Shown in pieces: positions 52,986-61,531 of a stretch of 62,182 bases of DNA (the stretch's first letter is position 1; the number at the start of each line of letters is the position of its first letter). Below the pieces are notes generated by a model. The model searched no databases. It saw only the letters and a program-made list of their open reading frames with translations, and was not told where the DNA came from. Position numbers and translations under genes: made by a program. Source of the stretch: Mesorhizobium sp. ORS 3324 (GTDB taxonomy: Bacteria > Pseudomonadota > Alphaproteobacteria > Rhizobiales > Rhizobiaceae); assembly GCA_000824825.2 (NCBI GenBank), contig LM655209.1, forward strand, positions 368 through 62,549, written 5' to 3'.

Positions 52986-53425
52986 TTAGGTGCGCTTGAC
53001 GAATTCTGCCAGACATGGCCGAGCCTCGGTCGCCGGCGGGCTCAACCGAGTGCCGTGGAGATGTTCAACGAACTGCAAGCCCAACGCCTCGTAGATCTCT
53101 GCCTCTGTCGCTGACGCAATAAGCTTTCGGCGGCGGTAGAGCCCGTCGGCCTTTAGGATAAAGCCATTGGCGGACGCAAATGCAGTCAGCTGCTTGAGAT
53201 GGTCTGCCGAACCGGTTGCTTTGAGCAGCCGCGCGCCAAAGTGCTTCTTGTCCGTGACGATCAGGCGCACAGATGCCTCCTGGACCTCGGCCGGCTTACT
53301 GGTCTGCGCTACTAGCGCGGGTCGGAAACGAGCTCGCAACAGCGGCGGAAATCACCCGCTATTTCGACGCGGGAAAATTCTGGACGCTTGCGGGCCGCGC
53401 CAAGGTGGTCCTGTCACGAGCAGCT
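52986..53425 (-). pseudogene. PolX-family DNA polymerase fragment
   Basis: Minus-strand text VEIAGDFRRCCELVSD (about 53410-53360) and, in another frame, VRLIVTDKKHFGARLLKATG with LIASATEAEIYEALGLQFVE match the part of family X polymerases around the palm AGSFRRG motif and the following domain. A frameshift near 53330 separates them, and both ends are missing. Non-functional remnant. Confidence 0.65.
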
Positions 53426-53786
53426 GGCTTTGCGCCGCGAGCGTCCAACCCTTTGATTGTCTTGCGTGACGCCGACCTGGGCACTTTGACTTGACCTATG
53501 CTCGAGACGAGACTTTCGAGATGTGCACCTTTAACGCACGGCTATTGCCTCGGTTTCCACTCTGGGCCCGCCATCCAACGGCAGAAAGATCAATGCCTTC
53601 GGCAGGCACGCAGTCACTCTCCGGGTTCGTTCTTCGGCCGCAAAACCAGCCGCGATCAGCCTTGTTCAACATGCATTCTTCAGCCCTGTTTGGACGGAGA
53701 CGCCAACCCATTTGCTTTGCCTTGGATCCTCTCTCAGCGAATTTGCACAACTGTCGGCAGACCACCAGCGGCGTCACACCCTGGTG

Positions 53787-53811
53787 GGAACCCAAGAGTG
53801 AGCAGCGGGTT
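53787..53811 (+). promoter_or_regulatory. EcfG-type promoter for the EF-hand gene
   Basis: GGAAC (53787-53791), 16-base spacer, GGTT (53808-53811), 51 bases before ATG 53863. The decayed copy at 8785 has GGAAG at the equivalent place. Confidence 0.5.
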
Positions 53812-53862
53812 TGTTCCGAATGCCGAAACTTCGAGGTACCAGCTCAATTCAAGGAGAAAGCG

Positions 53863-54372
53863 ATGAGCAAAACCACAGCCGTTGCTACAGTGGTGCTGGC
53901 GATATTTGCCTCGCCTGCGCTCGCCCAGACCAACGCCGCACCTGCGCCCACCGCACCAACACAGGAACAGCAACAGCCAACTGTGACAAGTGGACAGAGC
54001 CAAGAGTCGATGCGTGAAATGATGCGAAAGATGATGAGCGAGATGATACAAGAAAGAATGCGTGAAGATCGGGGTCCGCGACCAGAACAGCGCGGCGGCG
54101 ACCACTGGCATCGCAACTACAGAATGGGCCCGCCTGAAGGGGGCCGGATGATGGGGGAGCGCAGTATGGAAGCCGGGATGATGCACGGCGCAGCCATGCG
54201 AATGATATTCGCCATAATTGACGCCGACGGCGACGGCACGCTTTCGCGGACCGAGGTTCAGGATTTCATAGGACGCATATTCAACGCCGTCGACGAGAAC
54301 GGTGATGACAGTGTCGACATGGACGAAATCCAATCATTCTTCCACAGGCCGGGTGCCGAGGAGGCAAAGTAG
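53863..54372 (+). CDS. exported EF-hand protein
   Basis: The 169-residue protein has a signal peptide (MSKTTAVATVVLAIFASPAL-A), a Gln/Thr-rich linker, a Met/Arg-rich helix (SMREMMRKMMSEMIQERMRE) and a C-terminal EF-hand pair: DADGDGTLSRTE and DENGDDSVDMDE. It should bind calcium in the periplasm or outside. The ATG at 53863 follows AAGGAGAAAG; a longer frame upstream is not signal-like. A decayed copy with an internal deletion lies at 8785-9165. An EcfG-type promoter lies upstream. Confidence 0.85.
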   Translation: MSKTTAVATVVLAIFASPALAQTNAAPAPTAPTQEQQQPTVTSGQSQESMREMMRKMMSEMIQERMREDRGPRPEQRGGDHWHRNYRMGPPEGGRMMGERSMEAGMMHGAAMRMIFAIIDADGDGTLSRTEVQDFIGRIFNAVDENGDDSVDMDEIQSFFHRPGAEEAK

Positions 54373-54886
54373 ATTTCCAGATGACGAAGCGGGTTCGGCG
54401 CTCGCTCGCCTTGCCGGCCCGCGCCCGACAGCATAAGGTTGGACGTATCAAACGATCGCTACACACTTTTGGCGGCGTTTAGCGTGAGCGCAAAGGTCGG
54501 CTGCGTCGGGGCGAACGCGAGATGCTTAGCGAGTTCGTCCGAGGTGCAGCCGGGCGAGATGATCGGCATCGTCGTTCCTCTGGCTCTGGCAAAATCGCCA
54601 AACTGTTGCAGCGCCTGCAGTGCCGGAACGTGGCCGCGTATGCATGGGTCGACCTCGCCCTGACTGCCAGCTTTCGCCAGATCGGCATAATGATGCAGCA
54701 AAAAATTCTGTTTCGCCGCACCGCGCGCGAGAACACTGCGCTCGCCGATCCGGCGCTGCCGCAGGAGCGGATCATTGGGGCGGCGAAGCTTCCGGCGCAT
54801 GAACCCAGCCCCTAATGGACATTTTTGTTGTGAGTTCAGACTTGTGTCCCCGTTGCGGAATGCATTGATCGCCGCATTCTGACCGT
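54373..54886. other. stretch with no confident gene
   Basis: A minus-strand frame (54459-54840) has partly protein-like text (FLLHHYADLAKAGSQGEVDP; PALQALQQFGDFARARGTTM), but its start and family are unclear. No other feature seen. Confidence 0.25.
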
Positions 54887-55282
54887 ATGATAGCGGAGCA
54901 TGTGGAACTGGCGTTGCTGGAGGACACGTTCGTCCCCATTGTCGGTCTGCAACCTCCGTTTTCCGATCGGATTTCGAGTGTTGCAGCAAGGACGGGCGGC
55001 GTTCTCCTATTCGATGTTCGGGTTTTCGATGATGCCAGCATCGAACGGATTGCGGCCATCGCCTATGGCGAGATCGGAAGCGTAGTCGCTGCTGCGATGA
55101 AGTGCGGCAAAATCAAATGCACCACCATCAACGATACGGTTGCGTCAGAATGCATTAGTGCGCTTGCCGCTTGGGCTGAAATGCCAATCTCGCAACGAGC
55201 CACGACTGATTACACGGGAAGTGCGGCGCTCCTGCTGTTGAGGTTGCGCAACGCAGGACGTCTTGATCGAACAATTGAATAA
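54887..55282 (+). CDS. hypothetical protein, 131 residues
   Basis: The product (MIAEHVELALLEDTFVPIVG...) has the pattern PPFSDRISSVAARTGGVLLF, YGEIGSVVAAAMKCGKIKCT and TDYTGSAALLLLRLRNAGRL, which I recall from rhizobial conserved hypothetical proteins of similar length. Soluble, no motif. ATG 54887 lacks a good ribosome site; the frame is otherwise clean. Confidence 0.55.
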   Translation: MIAEHVELALLEDTFVPIVGLQPPFSDRISSVAARTGGVLLFDVRVFDDASIERIAAIAYGEIGSVVAAAMKCGKIKCTTINDTVASECISALAAWAEMPISQRATTDYTGSAALLLLRLRNAGRLDRTIE

Positions 55283-55478
55283 TCCGTCTGTGGACAGCGC
55301 CCACAAGGAGTCGGGCTTCATTGCGGCCGCCGAGCGAGCTTAGCAGCTTCTGGGTTATTTGGCGCCAGAAACGCTCCGCAAGGATGTGCAGCGCCTCACC
55401 GACAAGATCGACAATAGCTGTCACAGGCGCCAGCCGGCGAGTGCGAAAGTCTTGAGCTTGATCTGCTGCAGGCCCTGC

Positions 55479-55742
55479 TCAGTGTTTGGCCTGACGGGAA
55501 ACCAATAGGTGTGCTTCCAAGGCTGCGTCAGCAAAAGCGTTGCGAGCTTCGGCCGGGGTAACATGTCCCGTTCTTGCCGCGTCGAGTGCGCTCGCCGCAA
55601 TGCGAGAAAAAGGCTTGTCGCGCGCCGGCCAGCTCTTGCTACGGAGGCAGTTTGCAGCCTCGGCAATTGTCTTGACTTGCCTACGCTGCCGCGGATTGCC
55701 GAAGGCAATCATTACGGGCGTATCAAAATCTGTCGGTTGCAT
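55479..55742 (-). CDS. DUF982 family protein, predicted leaderless
   Basis: The 87-residue product (MQPTDFDTPVMIAFGNPRQR...) shows the DUF982 pattern: FDTPVMIAFG start, AEAANCLRSKSWPARDKPFS and SALDAARTGHVTPAEARNAF. No ribosome site precedes ATG 55742, but a consensus EcfG-type promoter ends eight bases upstream, so the message may begin at the start codon. A GTG at 55763 would lie inside the promoter and is unlikely. Function unknown. Confidence 0.7.
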   Translation of the reverse strand: MQPTDFDTPVMIAFGNPRQRRQVKTIAEAANCLRSKSWPARDKPFSRIAASALDAARTGHVTPAEARNAFADAALEAHLLVSRQAKH

Positions 55743-55750
55743 TTGATGCG

Positions 55751-55775
55751 AACGAATCGGCACTCTTGAGGTTCC
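55751..55775 (-). promoter_or_regulatory. consensus EcfG-type promoter
   Basis: Minus-strand GGAAC (55775-55771), 16-base spacer, CGTT (55754-55751): full consensus, eight bases before ATG 55742. Confidence 0.65.
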
Positions 55776-55817
55776 GAAAAATTGATCAACTGGCCCATCG
55801 GGCGGGGTGCGCTCATT

Positions 55818-55968
55818 CTAGAAAAGTCTATTCGACGACCACCACCGCCGCTTGGCCAATATCACGCTCGTCCAGGCTACTGCACCCAACGCAATCATGA
55901 TCGCGCCGAATATATACGCGCCGGCTGGTCGGCGATTGGTTCGAGCGAGCCTGGGTCATGTCGAGGAT
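55818..55968 (-). pseudogene. fragment of a small membrane protein gene
   Basis: Minus-strand text PAGAYIFGAIMIALGAVAWT then SVILAKRRWWSSNRLF and TAG looks like a short single-pass membrane protein, but a TGA precedes it and the possible ATG (MTQARSNQ) is in another frame. Probably one frameshift. Confidence 0.4.
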
Positions 55969-56128
55969 CTGCCAGGATAGCGGGCGATCACAGTCATCTG
56001 GCCGTTGGGGAACCTGGACGCCAGGCAGCGGCGGGGTCGAGCGCGAGCTGTACGCTAAGCCTGCATCACGGCGACCGAGCCTAGCAGCGGGCGAGACCGT
56101 CGCCGAATCAATCTCCCCGGGGCCTTGC

Positions 56129-56153
56129 GGAACCCTCTGGTCCGCGCAGGGTT
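56129..56153 (+). promoter_or_regulatory. EcfG-type promoter
   Basis: GGAAC (56129-56133), 16-base spacer, GGTT (56150-56153), 38 bases before ATG 56192. Confidence 0.5.
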
Positions 56154-56191
56154 AAGTGATCGAAGGGACGCTGCATCAGAGGACAACTGTG

Positions 56192-56476
56192 ATGAAAAAG
56201 ATCCTTCTTGCAACGGCCTTGCTGGCTTTGTCGGGCGGTCTTGCGGTCGCACAGTCAGGAACTTCGTCGGGTTCATCATCGACAACAACTACGACGATGC
56301 CGAGCAGCCAAGGCACTGACTCGACCCAAACGAATTCGACCAATCCGAACTCGGCCAAGGATTGTGCCCCTGGACAGCAGACGGATAGCGCAAAACAGGC
56401 TGCACCAGGACAGCAGGACACGAGCGCCAAATCGGCCGCCCCCGGTCAGGTGAAAAAGACGACCGAAGGCTGCTAA
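56192..56476 (+). CDS. small exported Ser/Thr/Gln-rich protein
   Basis: The 94-residue product has a signal peptide (MKKILLATALLALSGGLAVA), then a low-complexity Ser/Thr stretch, one Cys (KDCAPGQQ) and two to three APGQQ-type repeats, ending in TEGC. A disulfide between the two Cys is possible. GAGG lies upstream of the ATG. An EcfG-type promoter lies 38 bases upstream. No known family; such peptides may line the cell surface under stress (inference). Confidence 0.65.
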   Translation: MKKILLATALLALSGGLAVAQSGTSSGSSSTTTTTMPSSQGTDSTQTNSTNPNSAKDCAPGQQTDSAKQAAPGQQDTSAKSAAPGQVKKTTEGC

Positions 56477-56936
56477 CTGCGCCGAAATTTGCAAACTGCC
56501 AAGCCGTTGCCACCTCTACCCTGGCGCTCTTCCTCTGTCATGTCGCGTCGGCGGCGATCAGGCGCCGCGGGGCGCGAGTGACTTAGCCGCGCGACGACCC
56601 GAGTTCGAGCACGCAGTCGACGATGGCCCGAAAACCGGGTCCATTGCTTCCTTGTAGTCGCCCTACTCGCCACGTCTCTTGGTGCGTTGATCGCCCGTTG
56701 CCGTCCGCCGCGCTTTCTTCATTCAACTGGCGCGGCACCGGCAGAAGCACCCGGCCGCTCGCCCCGGTTTCGACCAGGTCCGGTTTGATCTGCCCATCTC
56801 GGCCGGATAGCACGAGGCAGTATCGGTAGGCTGCAGCCGAGGTGAAGTTCGTTTCTCGTCAACACGCTGGTCAGTCCGCTTTGTCGCGGTCGTGTCGTCG
56901 GGTATCAAGCGTCAGATTTTCACCGCTGCGCCTGGC
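56477..56936. other. stretch without a recognised gene
   Basis: A minus frame (56583-56835) has a few protein-like words (SGRDGQIKPDLVETG) but no start or family. Nothing else seen. Confidence 0.25.
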
Positions 56937-57131
56937 TTATGGAAGTTCGATCTCGCCGTCCACCACATGGTTGAGGCCGGTACCTTCCGCCGTCAGCGTC
57001 ATGCGGACGTTCAACTTCTTCTTGCCGCCGATTCGCCCGTTGCGCACCGTCTCCTCGATCTTGCGCTGGGAGGTGACGCCGACTTCCTTCAGGAACTTGC
57101 GGATCGACATGTTGAAGGCCTCTTCGCTCAC
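56937..57131 (-). CDS. DUF6494 family protein
   Basis: The 64-residue product (MSEEAFNMSIRKFLKEVGVT...) matches DUF6494: the FNMSIRKFLKEVGVTSQRKI block, then ETVRNGRIGGKKKLNVRMTL and a short beta end. GAGGAG precedes the GTG at 57131 at seven bases. The family is small, soluble and widely present in alphaproteobacteria with unknown function. The gene looks complete. Confidence 0.8.
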   Translation of the reverse strand: MSEEAFNMSIRKFLKEVGVTSQRKIEETVRNGRIGGKKKLNVRMTLTAEGTGLNHVVDGEIELP

Positions 57132-57378
57132 GGCGGAACTCCTCTGTGTCCTGAAGAGATTGTAAGGGAAGGCAAGGGATCAAGGAAGCAGGAGGATGAC
57201 GCTGGTCCCATAGAAACAGATTCCGAGCCCGGAGGAGGCGTCAGTTCCTTGGACTTGATCGGCCTTTGGAAGGAAGAAGAGTGGGCGTTACTGCCAAGCC
57301 GCTGAGGTGACATCTAACAGTGCACAAGTGCCGTCATTGTGTGGGCAGCCATGTTCTCGAGAGAACGGCTGGGACGCG

Positions 57379-58510
57379 TCAGACAATCAGCCGTGCCGCG
57401 CGTCCCAGCTGCGGTTCCGCGTCGTTGAAGTAGCCGGAAGCCTGCTGGAGGGATCGGTGCTGCGACTGCTGCATTGCTTAGACGAGGGGAATGCCACGGT
57501 GGGCAGTTTCGGTGAGGTAGCCGGCGGGCAGACGGTGCGCGGAAAACAGTAGCGCATCGAGGCCGGCCGCGGCGGCGCGGCGCTTCAAGATCATGTTGAC
57601 GGCCTGCGGGGTCGGCGCCCGCCATTTGAGATTGCCCCAGCGATCGATGCCGCGGAATACGGCGCCTTCGGTAATCTCTTTGCTCGAGAGCCAGTCCTTC
57701 AAGGCCGAAACCGGTCGGCGGATGAGCAGCACGAACGCGTCGGTATCCGCTTGGGTCGTCTTGTGCGACCGAGGTGGATCGACAGGCACGGCAGTCTCTC
57801 GCTGTCCGGATCTTTCGGATCGACGGGTACCGAATCTTGGTCCTTGAGCTGCTCGGCACGGAGGGCGGCAATCTCGCTGCGGCGGCGGCCGCCGGAGGCA
57901 AAGGCGGTGAGCAGCAGGGTGCGGTCTCGGACGTCGATCAGCTTTTCGCCCGCGCAGGCCTTCAGCAGGGTGGCGAGAATATCGGCGGTCACTGCCTTGC
58001 GGCCGCGCGGCCGGGCGCTGGCGCGAGACGCGAGCTTGAAGGCGCTCTGGAGCCCGGCGCGTTGAATCTTCCCTTGAGCCCCCGCCATTTCGTCAGCTTC
58101 GACCAGCTGGAGAGCCGCCGGCGCACCGTCGCGGGCGCATGCGGACCATCGCTGCGCAGCAGGTCTTGCTCCTTCAGTGCAACTACCATGTCTTGCGGCA
58201 TGCCGTACGCCAGATCGGTTTCGCGCCTGGCTGGGTCCCAGAGGTGGTGGGCGACGAACTTGATCAGCAGTGCCTCAGGCGCCGGCCAGGGGAGAGGCTG
58301 TCCGGTGGCGGCGAGAGACCACGCCTCGAGATAAGCCAAGGTCTGAGGCGAGCGCGCAGCGAATTCTCGCCGATGCCTTCCTTGGCGAGATGCCGAAAGT
58401 GTGGCGATTATCGACGTCGTGTATGCGCCCGCGTCGCCCGGCGACAAGCAGGATGCTGCGGATTTCGTGCCAGAACAAGAATGGCACGGGGCAGGGGCCG
58501 CCAAGTCCCC
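57379..58510 (-). pseudogene. tyrosine recombinase/integrase remnant
   Basis: Pieces in several minus-strand frames give an integrase: an N-terminal core-binding-like part (SPQTLAYLEAWSLAATGQPL, YGMPQDMVVALKEQDLLRSD; 58490-58100), a catalytic part (LIDVRDRTLLLTAFASGGRR with RSEIAALR near 57900, carrying the first catalytic Arg), then LLFSAHRLPAGYLTETAHRG near 57540-57490 (HxxR region shifted to HRLPAG) and QHRSLQQASGYFN with the catalytic Tyr. At least three frameshifts are needed. It lies next to a broken toxin gene. Confidence 0.8.
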
Positions 58511-58591
58511 TTACCAGCGCCTAGGCGGCCTGACTGTGATCTCCGGCAGCCAGAAAGGCGGCGGCGTGGACGCATCGATGATCAAAGACAT
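58511..58591 (-). pseudogene. VapC/PIN-type toxin N-terminal fragment
   Basis: ATG at 58591 overlaps the antitoxin stop (TGATG) and opens MSLIIDASTPPPFWLPEITV, like the start of PIN-domain toxins (IIDAS with the first acidic residue), but the frame ends at TAA after 26 codons where integrase-like sequence begins. Confidence 0.5.
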
Positions 58592-58832
58592 CAGAAGCGG
58601 TGCCCCTCGTGCTTCCAAGCCAGAATCTCCTCGGTGGTGACAGGCTTGGCGCGAGCCCGGGGGGCGCGGACCTCTTCGATCAGAGCGGTGAGGTCGGAAT
58701 CCTTGCGGACCCTGCTGAGTTTGGCGATCGGATCGTTGCCGCGGGAAATGATCACATCATCGCCGGCTTCGACCTTGGCCAGGAGCTCCGACAGATGGGC
58801 TCGGCTTCGGCAACCTTGACGGTGATGGTCAT
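58591..58832 (-). pseudogene. Phd/YefM-type antitoxin gene with frameshift
   Basis: MTITVKVAEAE starts at 58832; after a one-base shift near 58798 the frame continues LSELLAKVEAGDDVIISRGN, DPIAKLSRVRKDSDLTALIE and VTTEEILAWKHEGHRF with TGA at 58591. This is a typical type II antitoxin of the Phd/VapB group, the last residues being the toxin-contact tail. As it stands only 26 residues would be made. Confidence 0.7.
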
Positions 58833-59123
58833 GACGGCGTGCTCCGGAAAATATAGCCTGTGGTCAAGCGCAGCGTGATCCGCCCGGCGATGGGAGTTTT
58901 GGGCAACGATAAAGCCAAAAGCAGAGTTGGCCGTGAACCAAATCACTATCGATAAGAGATGCTGCTTAGCAATAGCGACAGGTGCACTGGGAAATTCGCC
59001 TACAAGCCAACTTAAATGCCAGTCTGTAGATCGGCGACGGCTTGGACACGTGTCTTGGAGCCGACGACCAAATCATGCACCGTCCGTGAAACGATCATCT
59101 CGCCGGTGGCCTTCGCTCGGTTC

Positions 59124-59429
59124 TTAAGAGAAGCCACCGCCTTTCGGTGGCCTCTCTGCCACTTTTGCGTCGGTCGGCGCAGAGAAATCGGATTTGGCTA
59201 GGATCCCCGCAATTCTGGCAAAGCCAACAAATGCCTGCCGTGCCTGATCGGTTGTCATCTGTCCGGAAATCGCGGCGTTGCAACTTCTTACCGCGCAACT
59301 GTATACCGGTCCTCGCCTCGGTTTCGGCCATTGATTCAGAAACACGAGCGCCTCGCGCACTGTGTTAATGTCGTGGACTGCGTCGTCGATCTTGACCTGG
59401 ACGGGGACCAGAAAAGCCAGACCTGCCAC
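59124..59429 (-). CDS. DUF982 family protein
   Basis: The 101-residue product (MAGLAFLVPVQVKIDDAVHD...) is a clear DUF982: VPVQVKIDDAV, TVREALVFLNQWPKPRRGPV (the WP..RRGP hallmark), and SGQMTTDQARQAFVGFARIA with GIL. GGGAGG precedes GTG 59429. Its end overlaps a terminator-like hairpin (59128-59156). This is the best-conserved of the three DUF982 proteins in the window. Function unknown. Confidence 0.85.
   Translation of the reverse strand: MAGLAFLVPVQVKIDDAVHDINTVREALVFLNQWPKPRRGPVYSCAVRSCNAAISGQMTTDQARQAFVGFARIAGILAKSDFSAPTDAKVAERPPKGGGFS
59128..59156 (-). terminator. hairpin at the end of the DUF982 gene
   Basis: gagaagccaccg (59128-59139) and cggtggcctctc (59145-59156) pair with one mismatch; on the minus strand TTCTCTT follows. 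Confidence 0.6.
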
Positions 59430-59439
59430 TGTTGCCTCC

Positions 59440-59880
59440 CTAAGGTTCCAATGATTGGCGTTGTTTCACTTCTCTCCCTTGATATTGCAGGGGGGCGTAG
59501 TGGGCAGCCGTTTTTCCGAAAGGGTCTCGAACGTTTGCTCGAGATCGTTCGGGCGGATCAGGGCGCACGACGTAGTCCAGTCCCTGCTTCTCAGCGAAGG
59601 CGACCGCTGCGTCCAGACTGGAAAAATCCAGCTGCACTTGGGTAAGTATTTCACCGCCGCCGCAATAGCCCATCGGTGATCAATGACGGGCGGGCTTCGC
59701 GGCTCGAACACGAGACGCCACGGCCGGGAGGCGACCCGCGCCGACGTCATGACCGAACGGCTAGGCCGAAAAATCCTCGCGAAAGCCTGGCAGTAGGCCG
59801 GGAGCGGAATGGCGACAACCACAGCACACCTTTTTTCGGCCTGCCAGTCGTGCCTAGCTGCAGCAAATGGTTCCGTCATT
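59440..59880 (-). pseudogene. NDUFS4-type (complex I accessory/ETC subunit) remnant
   Basis: Minus-strand pieces ARIFRPSRSVMTSARVASRP with WRLVFEPRSPPVID, and after a shift near 59675 MGYCGGGEILTQVQLDFSSL and DAAVAFAEKQGLDYVV, match the core of the NDUFS4/ETC-subunit family (FEPRSPP..EPLMGW.GG..L.QV.L.F). The frameshift splits it, and the text around both ends is unlike the family. A chromosomal housekeeping copy is expected elsewhere. Confidence 0.7.
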
Positions 59881-60011
59881 GACGCCCTCGCTCACTGCCA
59901 AGCCGAGCTACTTTTGGCGCCCCGGCCTAAGTTCGCGGCCCTCATTAGTTACCCGTTGAGCGCAATGCGCTTGGCGCTGCCTGCGCATTGTTGGCTGCCG
60001 ACCGCCAAAGA

Positions 60012-60479
60012 TCAGACGGCTGCGCTTTCAATGCGCTGGGACGCCGCCTTCCTGCCGGTCTCGATGTCGATCGGGATGCGGCGTGGCTTCATCTCCTCGG
60101 GTACTTCTTTCCTGAGGTCGATGGTCAGCAAACCGTTTTCTAGTGCAGCCCCGACTATGGTGACGTGATCGGCCAGTTCGAATTGACGCGCGAACGACCT
60201 CACAGCCAAACCATGATGGAGGTACTGGACCTCACTGGTCTCTGTCTTGGTGCCCTCGATGACGAGCATATTTGGCTGATGCGTAATCGTAAGCTCGTCT
60301 TCGCTGAAACCGGCGACCGCCAGGACAATGCGGTAGGTATCTTCCCCCAGCTTGGCGATATCGTAAGGGGGCCAGTTGTCCGCATTCTTTGGAGCGCTGG
60401 CGTTTTCGAGCATATCGAAGATGCGGTCAAAGCCAATGCTCGACCGATAGAAGGGAGAAAAGTCCAGATTCGTTCTCAT
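60012..60479 (-). CDS. small heat-shock protein, Hsp20/IbpA type
   Basis: The 155-residue protein starts MRTNLDFSPFYRSSIGFDRI, as in rhizobial IbpA/HspA proteins, with an alpha-crystallin domain (about 35-130: PPYDIAKLGEDTYRIVLAVA, HHGLAVRSFARQFELADHV and LENGLLTIDLRKEVPEE with the GLL core and I-x-I-like PIDIE end). It holds unfolded proteins during heat stress. AAGGAGGAU precedes ATG 60479 and is part of a ROSE element. Confidence 0.93.
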   Translation of the reverse strand: MRTNLDFSPFYRSSIGFDRIFDMLENASAPKNADNWPPYDIAKLGEDTYRIVLAVAGFSEDELTITHQPNMLVIEGTKTETSEVQYLHHGLAVRSFARQFELADHVTIVGAALENGLLTIDLRKEVPEEMKPRRIPIDIETGRKAASQRIESAAV

Positions 60480-60545
60480 AGCTACATCCTCCTTGGAGCA
60501 ACATAGATACGAGGGAACGCCAAGAAGCTTTGGCGCTCCCTGACA
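60480..60545 (-). promoter_or_regulatory. ROSE-type RNA thermometer
   Basis: In the 5' leader, TTGCTCCAAGGAGGAT (60500-60485 on the minus strand) is the ROSE core where TGCTCC pairs with the ribosome site GGAGGA. Upstream, ggagcgccaa and ttggcgttcc (60540-60513) form a strong first hairpin. Heat would melt the core and free the ribosome site, as in other rhizobial hsp genes. Confidence 0.75.
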
Positions 60546-60580
60546 GATCGGTCCCATACCAAGGCAACCGACAATGATGA

Positions 60581-60608
60581 GTTGGGAATCGCTTTCCGCT
60601 GCGTCAAG
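60581..60608 (-). promoter_or_regulatory. possible RpoH-type promoter for hsp20
   Basis: Minus-strand CTTG (60608-60605), 17 bases, TCCCAAC (60587-60581) is near the alphaproteobacterial RpoH form CTTG-N17/18-CyTATnT. It would give a leader of about 95 bases, normal for a ROSE gene. Confidence 0.35.
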
Positions 60609-61237
60609 AGGGGTCGAGAAGTGCTAACGGGCGGCAAGCAAGGCCTCCATCCAATCCCATGTGCTTCTCGGGTACGAAAGGATGACCATGGCACGCCAAG
60701 ACGTTCTTTCGGTCGTCGGACCGGTGGACGAAGTAAACAATAGCCGAGATTAACGCGTCCGGTGCCTCGAGGCCCTGATCAGACGACCATTGCCGGGGTC
60801 CATATGGAGAACGCCCACTTGGCAATGGGGATTCTGCCTTGTTGTCGTCCTTAAAAGCGCAAACCTTTTTTGCGTCTCCGGCTCATTGGCGGGATTGTTT
60901 GCCTGTTTGCGCTTCTTATTATGCTGATCCAATTTATGGGCCTCTTTCAACGGCGGATGGTGCCGCTTTCATTGCTGCCCCACCTCCCCACGCTTCGTGG
61001 CTGAGAGCTGATCGAATTCTCGCTCATCTTCCGATATCAATAGTCCTGCTCGTAGTTGGCTTCGTCCTCTGGATCGTCGGCAGCGCCTGGTCGGCGCGCT
61101 AGGCCACTTCGGCAGATCCGGAGACCGCAATGCCGGCGCGGTGATGAAGCGTTGTATCTTCGCACTGCACACGGGTGGGGCTTGTCGTCCTAATGAGTAG
61201 ACGGATTGGCAGTCGTGGCCTGGCGCCCTGGCGCCGG
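60609..61237. other. stretch with no confident gene
   Basis: A plus frame ends LPISIVLLVVGFVLWIVGSA-WSAR at 61102, possibly the end of a small membrane protein. Otherwise nothing was recognised. Confidence 0.3.
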
Positions 61238-61507
61238 CTATTGAATGGTGAAGGTGCCGTCCGCCGCCTTCCATTCGGAAGGCCGGATCAGGCGGTGATA
61301 GGCGACGCGCACGGAATGGAGCGCGCCTCCGAGTTCGCGCTCCCAGTAATCCGGAAACAACCTTAAGGGTCGGGAATTCCGGAGCAAGATCCTATTCCTG
61401 CCAGACGTAGAGCTGTAGAAGGCTTGGACGGTCGAAGGTGGTAATGGATCTCCGCGGTTGTGAGACCGTAGCCATCCATCTGCAGCCGGAATTCCCGCTG
61501 ACCACGC
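61238..61507 (-). pseudogene. usg: Usg-family protein gene, broken
   Basis: Minus-strand pieces EFRLQMDGYGLTTAEIHYH, FDRPSLLQLYVWQE followed by a TAG and DLAPEFPTLK, and then PDYWERELGGALHSVRVAYH with RLIRPSEWKAADGTFTIQ to TAG 61238 match Usg from start to end. Two shifts (near 61435 and 61365) and a nonsense codon break it. Usg is a small alphaproteobacterial protein first noted by the trp genes; role unknown. Confidence 0.8.
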
Positions 61508-61531
61508 TTCTTTACTCCTTCTTAAGTATGT

